The translations under genes were made by a program, and so were the position numbers. Below are positions 22,825 through 30,703 of a stretch of DNA of 49,701 nucleotides, one piece after another. Source of the stretch: Chloroflexota bacterium (GTDB lineage Bacteria > Chloroflexota > Dehalococcoidia > UBA2979); NCBI GenBank assembly GCA_003670735.1, contig QWQU01000005.1:1-49701 (forward strand), in the 5' to 3' direction. How positions within the stretch are numbered: the stretch's first letter is position 1; each line of letters opens with the position of its first letter. The notes under the pieces were generated by a model that did no database searches, was not told the DNA's origin, and saw only the letters and a list, made by a program, of their open reading frames with translations.

Positions 22825-23859
22825 ATGCCGCGAGTCGCGATCATTGGCACCGGACTGATCGGTGCATCCATCGGCCTGGGACTGAAGGCGAACGGTGCGC
22901 CGGGCCTCGAGATCGTCGGGTCGGACCGCTTCCGCGACAACGCGCGTGGCGCTGAGCAGGTACACGCGGTGGACCGCGTGGAGGTTGACCCGCGCAAGGC
23001 CGTACAGGGCGCAGGCCTCGTGATCATCGCGGTGCCGATCCTCGCGATTCACGAAGTGATGGAAGAGATCGCCGGGTCACTCGAGCCGGGCGCCGTGGTC
23101 ACTGACACCGGATCGACCAAGGGCGACGTGTTGCGCTGGGCGCGCGAGCTGCTGCCCTCGAACGTCGCGTTCGTTGGCGGGCATCCGATGGCGGGCAAGA
23201 CCGAGAGCGGACCTCGTGCGGCGGACGCGAAGCTGTTTGAGGGCGCGCGCTGGGTGATCGCCGCACCGCGGCACACGCCGGGTGATGCGGTGGAGGTCGT
23301 GAACGGGCTTGCCTCGGGACTCGGCGCAGTGCCGCAGTTCATGGATGCGATGGAGCACGACGCGTACGTCGCAGCGATCTCGCACCTGCCGATGGCGGCC
23401 GCGACCGCGCTGTTCCGCCTCGCACGTTCGTCGGAGGCATGGCCGGAGCTGTCGGTGCTTGCCTCGACCGGCTTCAAGGACACGACGCGGCTAACGGCGA
23501 CGGAGCCGGCGATGGCGCACGACATTCTGATCACGAATCGTGAGCAGATCGTCGGCTGGCTGCGCCGCTATCGCGAAGAGCTGCACAAGCTGGAAGACGA
23601 GATCGCGAACATCAATGACGAGGCGGCGCTGTTCCGCTCGATCAGCGAGACGAACCTGCAGTACACCGGGTTCCGCGAGGGTGTGGTGGGCCGCCAGGAG
23701 GTCCACGACAACATGCTGGATGAGATTCCGGAAGCCGGAATGATGGACCTGATCCTGGGCGGGGCGCTGGCGGAGCGGGCTCGAGAGCTGCAGAAGCGCT
23801 CCGAGGAGCGCCTGGCGGAATCTGAGCGAGAGATGCGCTCCGGTGGACGGGGCCAGTAG
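22825..23859 (+). CDS. tyrA: Prephenate dehydrogenase
   Basis: TyrA oxidatively decarboxylates prephenate to 4-hydroxyphenylpyruvate on the tyrosine branch. The ATG at 22825 has GAGGGGGG upstream and gives 344 residues. Features: NAD-binding VAIIGTGLIGASIGLGLK, DTGSTKGDVL, the catalytic histidine region GGHPMAGKTESGP, and ISHLPMAAATALF, followed by a helical C-terminal dimerisation domain. There is no ACT domain after it. A TACAGT -10 box (22794-22799) would give a short leader. It fits the aromatic amino acid theme of the next 15 kb. Confidence 0.93.
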   Translation: MPRVAIIGTGLIGASIGLGLKANGAPGLEIVGSDRFRDNARGAEQVHAVDRVEVDPRKAVQGAGLVIIAVPILAIHEVMEEIAGSLEPGAVVTDTGSTKGDVLRWARELLPSNVAFVGGHPMAGKTESGPRAADAKLFEGARWVIAAPRHTPGDAVEVVNGLASGLGAVPQFMDAMEHDAYVAAISHLPMAAATALFRLARSSEAWPELSVLASTGFKDTTRLTATEPAMAHDILITNREQIVGWLRRYREELHKLEDEIANINDEAALFRSISETNLQYTGFREGVVGRQEVHDNMLDEIPEAGMMDLILGGALAERARELQKRSEERLAESEREMRSGGRGQ

Positions 23860-23923
23860 GGACCTCGAAGCACGTGTGTTGTCACTGCAACGCTCGCGAA
23901 CGACGTGTAACAGCGCGGCGTTG

Positions 23924-24092
23924 TAGGGAATGAGACCCTAGTGGAGAGATACGGGCGGTTGGTGGACTGACCATCGCCCGAGGGCATGCTCGACAGGCGT
24001 GTCGGCGCATGCGGGGACAATGTGTGAATGGATGCGGGGCTGCATCCCAGCAATAGGGCACGCGTAGGCGTGTCCGGCGAGGAACAGCCATC
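23924..24092 (+). ncRNA. Five-hairpin structured leader upstream of remA-gmk
   Basis: Five hairpins follow one another with few free bases: TAGGG/CCCTA (23924-23940); GGGCG..TGGT/ACCA..CGCCC (23953-23979); GCATGC-CGACA/TGTCG-GCATGC (23984-24012); GGATGC/GCATCC (24030-24047); and an 8-bp stem GGGCACGC/GCGTGTCC with loop GTAG (24056-24075). A GAGGAA ribosome-binding site follows at 24079 and the remA ATG at 24093. No known riboswitch or small-RNA family is recognisable to me. A cis-regulatory leader or an independent small RNA are both possible. Confidence 0.55.
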
Positions 24093-24359
24093 ATGACCAA
24101 CACGGAACTGATCCATGTCGGTTTCGAGAATCACCTTGCGCTGAACCGCGTCGTCGCGATCGCGACGCCCGCCTCGGCGCCGGTGAAGCGGATGATTCAG
24201 CGCGGGAAAGAGGAACGGCACATCATCGACCTGACCAGCGGGCGGCGGACGAAGGCGGTTGTTGTCCTGGACAACGACTGGGTCGCGCTGCTTGCGATCA
24301 CGCCGGAGACGTTCTCGGGCCGCGTGGGCGCGATGCGCCACGTGGACGCGAGCGCCTAG
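24093..24359 (+). CDS. remA: RemA-like DNA-binding protein (DUF370)
   Basis: The 88-residue protein matches the RemA/YlzA family: ELIHVGFENHLALNRVVAIA, SAPVKRMIQRGKEE, IDLTSGRRTKAVVVLD and LLAITPETFSGRV. In Bacillus subtilis RemA is an oligomeric DNA-binding activator of matrix and osmoprotection genes, and its gene likewise precedes gmk. The close link to gmk (stop and start 3 nt apart) is the conserved arrangement. The role in this organism is unknown. Confidence 0.92.
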   Translation: MTNTELIHVGFENHLALNRVVAIATPASAPVKRMIQRGKEERHIIDLTSGRRTKAVVVLDNDWVALLAITPETFSGRVGAMRHVDASA

Positions 24360-24362
24360 CCG

Positions 24363-24983
24363 TTGGCCGAGACCACGACGCCGCCCGGCGACGGGCATGC
24401 ATTGATCGTCGTGGTCTCCGGCCCCTCGGGTGTCGGCAAGGACGCACTGCTCGCGCGGATCCGGGAACGCTCGGATCGATTTGTGGTGCCTGTGACGATG
24501 ACCACTCGAGCGCCGCGTCCGGGTGAGACCGACGGCTTCGACTACATCTTCGTGACGCGCGAGGCATTCCTCGATGCAATCGAGCGCGGTGAGCTGCTCG
24601 AGCACGCGGAGGTGTACGGCAACTTCTACGGCGTGCCGCGCTCGCAGTTGCGGGGCGCGCTCTCTGCGGGGCGTGACGTGATCATGCGTGTCGATGTGCA
24701 GGGCGCGGCGACATTGCGTGGCGTGGTGCCGGGCGCGGTGTTCGTGTTCCTCGCACCGGCCGATGTCGCCTCGTTGGAAGCGCATCTGCGATCGCGCGGG
24801 GGCGAGGATGAGGACTCGATCCAACGTCGGCTGGCGACGGCGGCGCGTGAGTTCGAGGCGAGCGGCGAGTTCGACCACACCGTGCTGAACGTCGAGGGCG
24901 ACCTCGATCAGGCGGTGGACGCGGTGCTTACGATCGTCCAATCTGAGCGCGCGCGCCCGGATCGCCTTCCGACTGACGTCTGA
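24363..24983 (+). CDS. gmk: Guanylate kinase
   Basis: Gmk phosphorylates GMP or dGMP with ATP. The TTG start at 24363 follows the remA stop closely; 206 residues result. The P-loop reads GPSGVGKDALL, with Asp at the position usually held by Ser/Thr. Other motifs are normal: TMTTRAPRPGETDGFDY (GMP binding), EVYGNFYGVPRSQL, and VIMRVDVQGAATLR. It is co-transcribed with remA. Confidence 0.94.
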   Translation: MAETTTPPGDGHALIVVVSGPSGVGKDALLARIRERSDRFVVPVTMTTRAPRPGETDGFDYIFVTREAFLDAIERGELLEHAEVYGNFYGVPRSQLRGALSAGRDVIMRVDVQGAATLRGVVPGAVFVFLAPADVASLEAHLRSRGGEDEDSIQRRLATAAREFEASGEFDHTVLNVEGDLDQAVDAVLTIVQSERARPDRLPTDV

Positions 24984-25028
24984 CCTCGACGCCATCAGCC
25001 CTGCGCGCAGCACTGAGCAGAGGTTCCC

Positions 25029-25535
25029 ATGACGCGCGAGAGCACCTCGACCCGCTTCACTGAAGAGCTCACGCAACGCCTGCCACGGATGGTGATGTTC
25101 CGTGGGCTGACGATGCCGGAGATCCGCCTAGTGGCATCGATCTCGGAGGAACTGATGCTACGGCCGGGCGAGGAAGTCGGCGAGCTCGGCGAGATCATCT
25201 CGAACGTGTATGTCGTGCTCGATGGTGAGCTGGTGATTCAGACGTCGTCCGGCAACGAGACTCGGCGGATTCGTCCTGGCGAGGACTACGGGCTGGTGTC
25301 ACTGGTCGAGCCGCGGCGGATCGTGCAGCCGGTGCTGGCACAGGTGAACTCGCGACTCGTGCGCATCCCCGCGGACGCGGTGCATGCGCTGATGGAGAGC
25401 AACGAGAGCATCGCGCTGACGCTGTGGAAGAACATCGCGCGACTGCAGACCTATCACTTCATGTCGCTGGTCGATCGCTGGACGGGGCAGCCGCCGCGCG
25501 ACGACCTGAACCCGTACGACCGCCAGCGCGCCTAG
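25029..25535 (+). CDS. Cyclic-nucleotide-binding-domain protein without DNA-binding domain
   Basis: Of 168 residues, about 20-130 form a cupin-like cNMP-binding fold of the Crp/Fnr type (MVMFRGLTMPEIRLVASISE, LRPGEEVGELGE, VYVVLDGELVI, RPGEDYGLVSLV). There is no C-terminal winged helix, so it is not a canonical transcription factor. The phosphate-binding cassette of cAMP binders is not obvious, and the ligand is unknown. Its TAG stop interlocks with the convergent GNAT stop as CTAG. Confidence 0.75.
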   Translation: MTRESTSTRFTEELTQRLPRMVMFRGLTMPEIRLVASISEELMLRPGEEVGELGEIISNVYVVLDGELVIQTSSGNETRRIRPGEDYGLVSLVEPRRIVQPVLAQVNSRLVRIPADAVHALMESNESIALTLWKNIARLQTYHFMSLVDRWTGQPPRDDLNPYDRQRA

Positions 25536-26053
25536 CAGCGCTTCCCGTAGATCAGGGCGAGTCGCATCTCGAGTTCGCGGTGTCCCTCGTAGGTCGGATG
25601 TGGCTGGCTCTCGCCGGTGAGCTCGAAGCCACACGCGAGGTACAGGGCGACGGCGGGCTCGTTGCCCTCGGTGACCCAGAGCAGCAACTGCTTGAAGTCG
25701 TGCTCACGTGCCCACTCGGCGTTGGCGTCGATGAGGCGGCGGCCGAGGCCGTGGCGGCGCGCCGCGGGGTCCACCCACATCGAGTAGAGCTCGGCGTTGC
25801 CGGCGGCATCGAGGTAGGTACCGAGCATGCCCGCGAGGCGGTTTGTGCCCTCGTCGGCGACGAACATCGTGGAGCGGTCACTCTCGGCGAGCTCGAGAGT
25901 GCGCGTGACCCAGGCCTCGGGCGGACGGGCGGCTGCCTCGGCGTGGGTAGTCTCGAAGGCGGTGGGGGCCTCGGCGAGGGCGCGAAGGCGGACGTCGCGG
26001 TGGGCATCGACCTCGTCGCGACGAATGCGGCGGATGGTGAACACCTCGGCCAT
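25532..26053 (-). CDS. GNAT-family N-acetyltransferase
   Basis: A 173-residue acetyl-CoA-dependent acetyltransferase. The N-terminus FTIRRIRRDEVDAHRDVRLRAL and the acetyl-CoA motif MWVDPAARRHGLGRRLIDAN are characteristic, with the later LWVTEGNEPAVALYLACGF helix-strand. The substrate cannot be predicted. It is convergent with the cNMP-domain gene; the two stop codons overlap in the tetranucleotide CTAG (25532-25535). Confidence 0.9.
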   Translation of the reverse strand: MAEVFTIRRIRRDEVDAHRDVRLRALAEAPTAFETTHAEAAARPPEAWVTRTLELAESDRSTMFVADEGTNRLAGMLGTYLDAAGNAELYSMWVDPAARRHGLGRRLIDANAEWAREHDFKQLLLWVTEGNEPAVALYLACGFELTGESQPHPTYEGHRELEMRLALIYGKRC

Positions 26054-26077
26054 GGGCGCAGTGTAGCCCGAGTGGCG

Positions 26078-26107
26078 TTGACACCTCGGAGGCTCGCCAC
26101 GTAGCCT
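26078..26107 (+). promoter_or_regulatory. Promoter of the T-box/trpS transcript
   Basis: A perfect -35 hexamer TTGACA (26078-26083), an 18-bp spacer, and TAGCCT (-10, 26102-26107) lie just upstream of the T-box leader. Transcription would begin near 26114. This is the best sigma-70-type promoter in the window. Confidence 0.75.
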
Positions 26108-26113
26108 CGATCT

Positions 26114-26443
26114 CAGTTCAGCGACGACATATCGACGTTGAGCGGGACTAGTACGCCGCAGAGCGGGGCAGAGCCAGCGAGGCGCGAGCCAAGTTGGACC
26201 AGAGAGCCGGGGCAGGTGCGAGCCCGGCGCCCGTCAGCAGCAGCGGAATGGACCCGTGAGTCCCGGCCCGAAGACCCGTGAGGGTTGCGTAGGCGTCGGC
26301 GGTGCGAGCGCCGTTATCTATGCTCAGGACATCGCAAGCGGTGACGCTTGTCGTGTCTGGATAAGCGCGCAGCGGGCGACCGCCGCGCGGCAATTGGGTG
26401 GCACCACGAGGACCATCGCCCCATGCAGGCGGTGGTCCTTTTT
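26114..26443 (+). promoter_or_regulatory. T-box riboswitch, tryptophan-specific
   Basis: The 330-nt leader has the T-box elements in order. Stem I closes with GGGACT (26144-26149) and AGTCCC (26259-26264). Its specifier loop has the AGTA (26150) and GAA (26246) loop-E halves, followed by TGG at 26249-26251, the tryptophan codon. The conserved T-box sequence AATTGGGTGGCACCACGAGG (26392-26411) includes the TGGC bulge that pairs with the tRNA 3' end. A terminator with T run follows. Uncharged tRNA(Trp) would favour the antiterminator and so expression of trpS. The specifier agrees with the downstream gene, which strongly supports the call. Confidence 0.92.
26409..26443 (+). terminator. Conditional terminator of the T-box
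   Basis: AGGACCA (26409-26415) pairs with TGGTCCT (26433-26439), with CGCC/GGCG continuing the stem inside, followed by TTTTT. The 5' arm overlaps the T-box sequence, so terminator and antiterminator are mutually exclusive. Confidence 0.9.
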
Positions 26444-26468
26444 GTTTGGGATTTGTTTGGAGTGTTGG

Positions 26469-27518
26469 ATGGCAGCAGGACGAATTCTGACCGGGATGCG
26501 GCCCACGGGGCCGTTGCACCTGGGTCACTACGTGGGGGCACTGGAGAACTGGCTGCGCCTGCAGCGTGAGTACGAGTGCTTCTTTCTGATCGCTGACTAC
26601 CAGGCGTTCGGCGACCACCTCGATGAGATCGACCGCATTCGACGGTCGGTGTTCGACGTGACGCTGGACTGGCTCGCGGTGGGGCTCGACCCGGAGGCGT
26701 CAGCGTTCGTGGTGCAGGGCTACGTCCCGGAGCACGCAGAGCTGACGCTGTACTTCAGCATGCTCACGCCGAAGTCGTGGCTCGATCGCAACCCAACGCT
26801 GAAGGCGGAGATCGCGCAGATCGAGTCGGAGCACGACACGATCTCGATGGGCTTCTACAACTACCCGCTGTCGCAGGCGGCGGACATCCTGCTGCCCAAG
26901 GCAGACCTCGTGCCAGTGGGTGAGGACCAGGAACCGCACATCGAGCTGACGCGGGAGATCGCGCGGCGCTTCAACCGTGCGTACGGCGAGACGTTCCCGG
27001 AGCCGAAGTCGCTGATGGGGCGCGTGCCGCGCCTACTCGGGCTCGATGGTCAGGCCAAGATGTCGAAGAGTCTGGACAACGCGATCTACCTCTCCGACGA
27101 CGCGAAGACGGTGCAGCGCAAGGTGCGCCGGATGGTCACGGACATCACGGGGACGCACCCGCGCATGCAGGCGACCGACCCGGGCGTGGTCGAGTACAAC
27201 CCAGTCTTCAACTACCACGACGCGTTCAACCCGAACGCCGACGAAGTCGCCGACCTGAAGGAGCGCTACGAGCGCGGAACGGTCAGCGACGGCGAGGTGA
27301 AGGACAAGCTGGTCGACGCGCTAAACACGTTCCTGGACCCGATCCGCGAGCGGCGCGCGCAGTACGAAGCGCACCCTGACCAGGTCGCGCAGATCCTTGA
27401 GGCCGGTAGCGAGCGCGAGCGGAAGATCGCTCGTGAAACGATCGGAGAGGTGCGCGAGAAGATGCGCCTCACCTATACACCAGACGCACTGACTGCCCCA
27501 GTGGGCAAGCGCAAGTAA
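26469..27518 (+). CDS. trpS: Tryptophanyl-tRNA synthetase
   Basis: TrpS charges tRNA(Trp). From the ATG at 26469 (TTGGAG just upstream) the protein has 349 residues, typical for bacteria. The class I signatures are PLHLGHYVG (HIGH-like) near residue 17 and AKMSKSLDN (KMSKS) near 198; the tryptophan-pocket segment is LPKADLVPVGEDQEPHIEL. It is controlled by the T-box immediately upstream. Only 20 bp separate its stop from the trp leader peptide, with no terminator, so read-through into the trp operon is likely. Confidence 0.97.
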   Translation: MAAGRILTGMRPTGPLHLGHYVGALENWLRLQREYECFFLIADYQAFGDHLDEIDRIRRSVFDVTLDWLAVGLDPEASAFVVQGYVPEHAELTLYFSMLTPKSWLDRNPTLKAEIAQIESEHDTISMGFYNYPLSQAADILLPKADLVPVGEDQEPHIELTREIARRFNRAYGETFPEPKSLMGRVPRLLGLDGQAKMSKSLDNAIYLSDDAKTVQRKVRRMVTDITGTHPRMQATDPGVVEYNPVFNYHDAFNPNADEVADLKERYERGTVSDGEVKDKLVDALNTFLDPIRERRAQYEAHPDQVAQILEAGSERERKIARETIGEVREKMRLTYTPDALTAPVGKRK

Positions 27519-27538
27519 CGCACGGAAGGATCGAGGAG

Positions 27539-27655
27539 ATGACAGTGATCACGCGACGACCCAGCGTCAGCCTGAACGGCGGCCGTGGCTGGTGGCGCGC
27601 GTGGCGCAGCAGCTCACCGACCAGTCTCGATCGCATGGAGTACCTCAATGGCTAG
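27539..27655 (+). CDS. trpL: Tryptophan-rich leader peptide overlapping trpE
   Basis: This 38-codon frame is too short for the ORF track. It starts with ATG at 27539 after GGAAGGA, and contains WWRAW (Trp codons at 27590, 27593 and 27602), as in actinobacterial-type trp leader peptides. Its stop TAG (27653-27655) lies inside trpE, 8 nt overlapping the trpE ATG at 27648. The Trp codons can be drawn into a hairpin (CTGGTGG with CCGACCAG, one bulge). No T-run terminator follows, so control by translational coupling rather than transcription termination is suggested (inference). Confidence 0.75.
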   Translation: MTVITRRPSVSLNGGRGWWRAWRSSSPTSLDRMEYLNG

Positions 27656-29114
27656 CATCACACCGACCCTCGACGAAGTCCGCGCACTGGCGTCGCAGGG
27701 CAACATCATTCCGATCTATCGCGAGGTACGCGCTGACCTCGAGACGCCGGTGTCGGCATTTCTGAAGGTCGCGCGCGGCGACTACTCGTTCCTGCTCGAG
27801 AGTGTCGAGGGCGGGGAGCGCGTTGGGCGCTACTCGTTCATCGGCACTGAGCCGCACCGCACGCGCTCGTTCACGCACGAAGACGGCGACCCGCTGATCG
27901 AGATCGAGAGCGAGATCGGGCGCTTCCGCTCAATCGACGTGCCGGGCTTGCCTCGCTTCCACGGTGGCGCGGTCGGCTACCTCGGCTATGAGGCGGTGCG
28001 GCACTTCGAGCCGCGTGTGGGCGCAGCAGAGAACGACGCGCTGGGCGTGCCGGAGTCGTGGCTGATGTTCACGGACGCCTTGCTGGTGTTCGACCACCTG
28101 CAGCACACGATCAAGGTCGTGGCGAACGTGCGCCTGGAAGGCGACGTGGCGGCGAACTACGCCGAGGCCGAGCGCCAGATTGGCGAGCTCGTGCACCGAC
28201 TCGAGCAGCCGCTCTCGTCGCTGCCGTACGAGCCGTGCAACGGCCCGGTCGGTCAGCCGATCCAGTCGAACTGGGACCGCGAGGACTACCTGGTCGCGGT
28301 GAAGCGCACGCAGGAATACATCCAGGCGGGCGACATCATCCAGGCGGTGATCTCGCAGCGGTTCTCGCGCCAGACGGGCGCGCACCCGTTCGAGGTGTAC
28401 CGCAGCCTGCGCGCGATCAACCCCTCGCCGTACATGTACTACCTGAAGTTCGGCGAGACGTACCTCGTGGGCGCGTCGCCCGAGCTGCTCGTGCGCGTCG
28501 AAGAGGGCAAGGTCGACGTGCACCCGATCGCGGGTACGCGGCCGCGTGGCGCGACGCCCGAGGAGGACGCGCGACTCGCTGAGGAGCTAGCGAACGACCC
28601 GAAGGAGCTGGCCGAGCACGTGATGCTGCTCGACCTCGGGCGAAACGACGTGGGCAAGGTGTCTGAGGCGGGCAGCGTTGAGGTAACGCAGCGCTTCGAC
28701 ATCGAGCACTACTCGCACGTGATGCACCTCGTGAGCCACGTACGGGGGACGCTGCGCGAAGGGCTGAGCCCGTATGAGGCACTGCGATCGGCGTTCCCGG
28801 CGGGGACGGTCTCGGGTGCGCCGAAGATCCGTGCGATGGAGATCGTGGCGGAGATGGAGCCCGACCTGCGCGGCCCGTACGCGGGCGCGGTGGGCTTCTT
28901 CGACCTGTCGGGCAACGTGGAGACGTGCATCACGATCCGCACCGTGATCATGAAGGACGGCTGGGCGCACGTGCAGGCGGGCGGCGGCATCGTCTACGAC
29001 TCGGACCCCGTGAAGGAGTTCGAGGAGACACAGCACAAGTCACGTGCGGCGATGGCGGCGATCGACGACGCCGAGCGGCGCGCGCCGGTCACGACCGGCA
29101 GCCTGGGCTACTGA
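27648..29114 (+). CDS. trpE: Anthranilate synthase component I
   Basis: TrpE converts chorismate to anthranilate with ammonia supplied by TrpG. The protein (488 residues from the ATG at 27648) has the chorismate-utilising fold: an N-terminal feedback-site region (YREVRADLETPVSAFLKV), YIQAGDIIQAVISQRFS, NPSPYMYYLKFG, IAGTRPRGATPEED, and the C-terminal block AGTVSGAPKIRAMEI with the conserved GGGIVYDSDP. The start overlaps the leader peptide. The next gene starts 1 nt after its stop. Confidence 0.97.
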   Translation: MASITPTLDEVRALASQGNIIPIYREVRADLETPVSAFLKVARGDYSFLLESVEGGERVGRYSFIGTEPHRTRSFTHEDGDPLIEIESEIGRFRSIDVPGLPRFHGGAVGYLGYEAVRHFEPRVGAAENDALGVPESWLMFTDALLVFDHLQHTIKVVANVRLEGDVAANYAEAERQIGELVHRLEQPLSSLPYEPCNGPVGQPIQSNWDREDYLVAVKRTQEYIQAGDIIQAVISQRFSRQTGAHPFEVYRSLRAINPSPYMYYLKFGETYLVGASPELLVRVEEGKVDVHPIAGTRPRGATPEEDARLAEELANDPKELAEHVMLLDLGRNDVGKVSEAGSVEVTQRFDIEHYSHVMHLVSHVRGTLREGLSPYEALRSAFPAGTVSGAPKIRAMEIVAEMEPDLRGPYAGAVGFFDLSGNVETCITIRTVIMKDGWAHVQAGGGIVYDSDPVKEFEETQHKSRAAMAAIDDAERRAPVTTGSLGY

Positions 29115-29115
29115 G

Positions 29116-30081
29116 GTGACGTCGCTCTTTGATCGACCACTGTTCGGCGGTGGCGCGGAGCCCTCGAGCGCCGTGTCGACGCCGGGCGTGCGGAGTGTCG
29201 GTGCCGACGGCGCGCGCCCAATGATCCTCGCGGCTGGCGTGCGGATCCGGCGCGACGACGGATCGGTGCTGCTGGTGCAGCATCACGCCGGCGTTGCCGC
29301 GGGGCGCTGGTCGATCCCGTTCGACGGCGTCGCCGAGGACGAGGTCGCCGAGAACGCCGCGCTGCGCGTGCTGCGTGACGCACTGCACCTCGAGCCCGGC
29401 GGGTTCGAGTTCGCGGAGACGATCTCGATTCCCTCGGCGGACGAGGACATCGTCGTCAACGTGTTCGACGCGCTCGGGTGGGCAGGGGAGCCGCGGTTCA
29501 ACGCGCGCGACTTCGACGACGCCGGGTGGCTCGACGCGACCCGCCTCGAAGGTGTGGACGTGGTGCCGGAGGTGGCATCGTTCCTGAACGGCGGCGTCGT
29601 TGCTGGCGAGGTGCACGCGGTGATCGAGGCGGCGCTGCTGGAAGCGCGGCAGGCACTGCTCGATGCGTACGAGGCGATTCCGCTGCGCTGGCGTGAGCGC
29701 GAGCTCGATGGCGACTGGGCGGCGGTAGACGTGCTGCAGCGCTGTGCTTCGGTGGAGGCGTACACGCTCGGCGAGGCGGTGCGACTGGCGGAAACCTCGG
29801 GCCATGCGTGGCGCGAGTTCAACGCTGACCAGGCGGAGGCGGAGCGGAAGCTGCGCGCGCGCCCCTCGGACGCCGAGGTGCGTGAGCGATTGCTTGCGGC
29901 GCACAACGACACGCTGCGGATGGTGCAGGCGCTGATGCCTGAGCAGCTGTTGCACTTTGGATCGCACCCCTCGAAGGGGACGGTGCAGGTGCGGCAGATG
30001 CTCGAGGGGATTGCGGCGCACGACCGCGAACACACGGATCAACTGCGGGCGATGCAGAGCGCGGCTCAGCTGCGCGGCTAG
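29116..30081 (+). CDS. Fusion of a degenerate NUDIX domain with a DinB-like domain
   Basis: From the GTG at 29116 the protein has 321 residues. Residues about 35-160 have the NUDIX fold pattern (GVRIRRDDGSVLLVQHH, RWSIPFDGVAEDE), but the catalytic box is broken: in GX5EX7REUXEEXGU the glutamates are replaced (GVAEDEVAENAALRVLRDAL), so pyrophosphatase activity is doubtful. Residues about 200-312 resemble the DinB/DUF664 four-helix bundle, with HDREH at 302-306 as metal ligands, while the usual first His is not evident. It lies inside the trp operon between trpE and trpG. Function unknown. Confidence 0.72.
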   Translation: MTSLFDRPLFGGGAEPSSAVSTPGVRSVGADGARPMILAAGVRIRRDDGSVLLVQHHAGVAAGRWSIPFDGVAEDEVAENAALRVLRDALHLEPGGFEFAETISIPSADEDIVVNVFDALGWAGEPRFNARDFDDAGWLDATRLEGVDVVPEVASFLNGGVVAGEVHAVIEAALLEARQALLDAYEAIPLRWRERELDGDWAAVDVLQRCASVEAYTLGEAVRLAETSGHAWREFNADQAEAERKLRARPSDAEVRERLLAAHNDTLRMVQALMPEQLLHFGSHPSKGTVQVRQMLEGIAAHDREHTDQLRAMQSAAQLRG

Positions 30082-30103
30082 CTCGAAGTAAGGACTGACG
30101 ACG

Positions 30104-30703
30104 ATGTTGCTACTGCTCGATAACTACGACTCGTTCACCTACAACCTGTACCAGTACCTCGCGGAGCTGGGGCAAGAGGTCGAGGTGCACCGCAACGACC
30201 AGATCACGGTCGAAGACGCGCTCGCCATGGGCGCGGAGCGGATCGTGATCTCGCCCGGCCCGTGCTCGCCGGACGAGGCGGGGATCTCGATCGACCTGAT
30301 TCACGCGGCGGCCGGCAAGGTGCCGTTGCTCGGGGTGTGCCTCGGGCATCAGGCGATTGGGCAGGCGTTCGGTGGGAACGTGGTCTCCGCAGGCGAGATC
30401 ATGCATGGCAAGACCTCGATGATCGCGCATGACGGCAAGGGCGTGTTCGCGGGGCTGCCCAATCCGTTCGAGGCGATTCGCTATCATTCGCTCGCGATCG
30501 AGCCGAGCTCGGTACCGGACGTGCTGGAAGTCACGGCACGCTCTGAAAGCGGCGTGATCATGGGTGTCCGGCACAAGACGCTGGCGGTCGAGGGCGTGCA
30601 GTTCCACCCAGAATCGATCATGACGAAGTCCGGGCACGACCTGCTGCGCAACTTCCTCGCGATGCCGAACACACAGCCAGCGCAGACGGGGGCACCGGCA
30701 TGA
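30104..30703 (+). CDS. trpG: Anthranilate synthase component II (glutamine amidotransferase)
   Basis: TrpG releases ammonia from glutamine for TrpE; proteins of this type can also serve PabB. The 199-residue class I amidotransferase has [29 protein letters not shown], the nucleophile [15 protein letters not shown] (Cys84), and the His/Glu pair in [16 protein letters not shown] precedes the ATG, and the stop overlaps trpD (ATGA). Confidence 0.96.
   Translation: MLLLLDNYDSFTYNLYQYLAELGQEVEVHRNDQITVEDALAMGAERIVISPGPCSPDEAGISIDLIHAAAGKVPLLGVCLGHQAIGQAFGGNVVSAGEIMHGKTSMIAHDGKGVFAGLPNPFEAIRYHSLAIEPSSVPDVLEVTARSESGVIMGVRHKTLAVEGVQFHPESIMTKSGHDLLRNFLAMPNTQPAQTGAPA

Noticed and set aside
27494-27507. 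Hairpin TGCCC-CAGT-GGGCA at the end of trpS as a terminator
   Set aside because: The stem is only 5 bp, lies inside the trpS coding sequence and has no T run, so it is unlikely to separate trpS from the trp operon.
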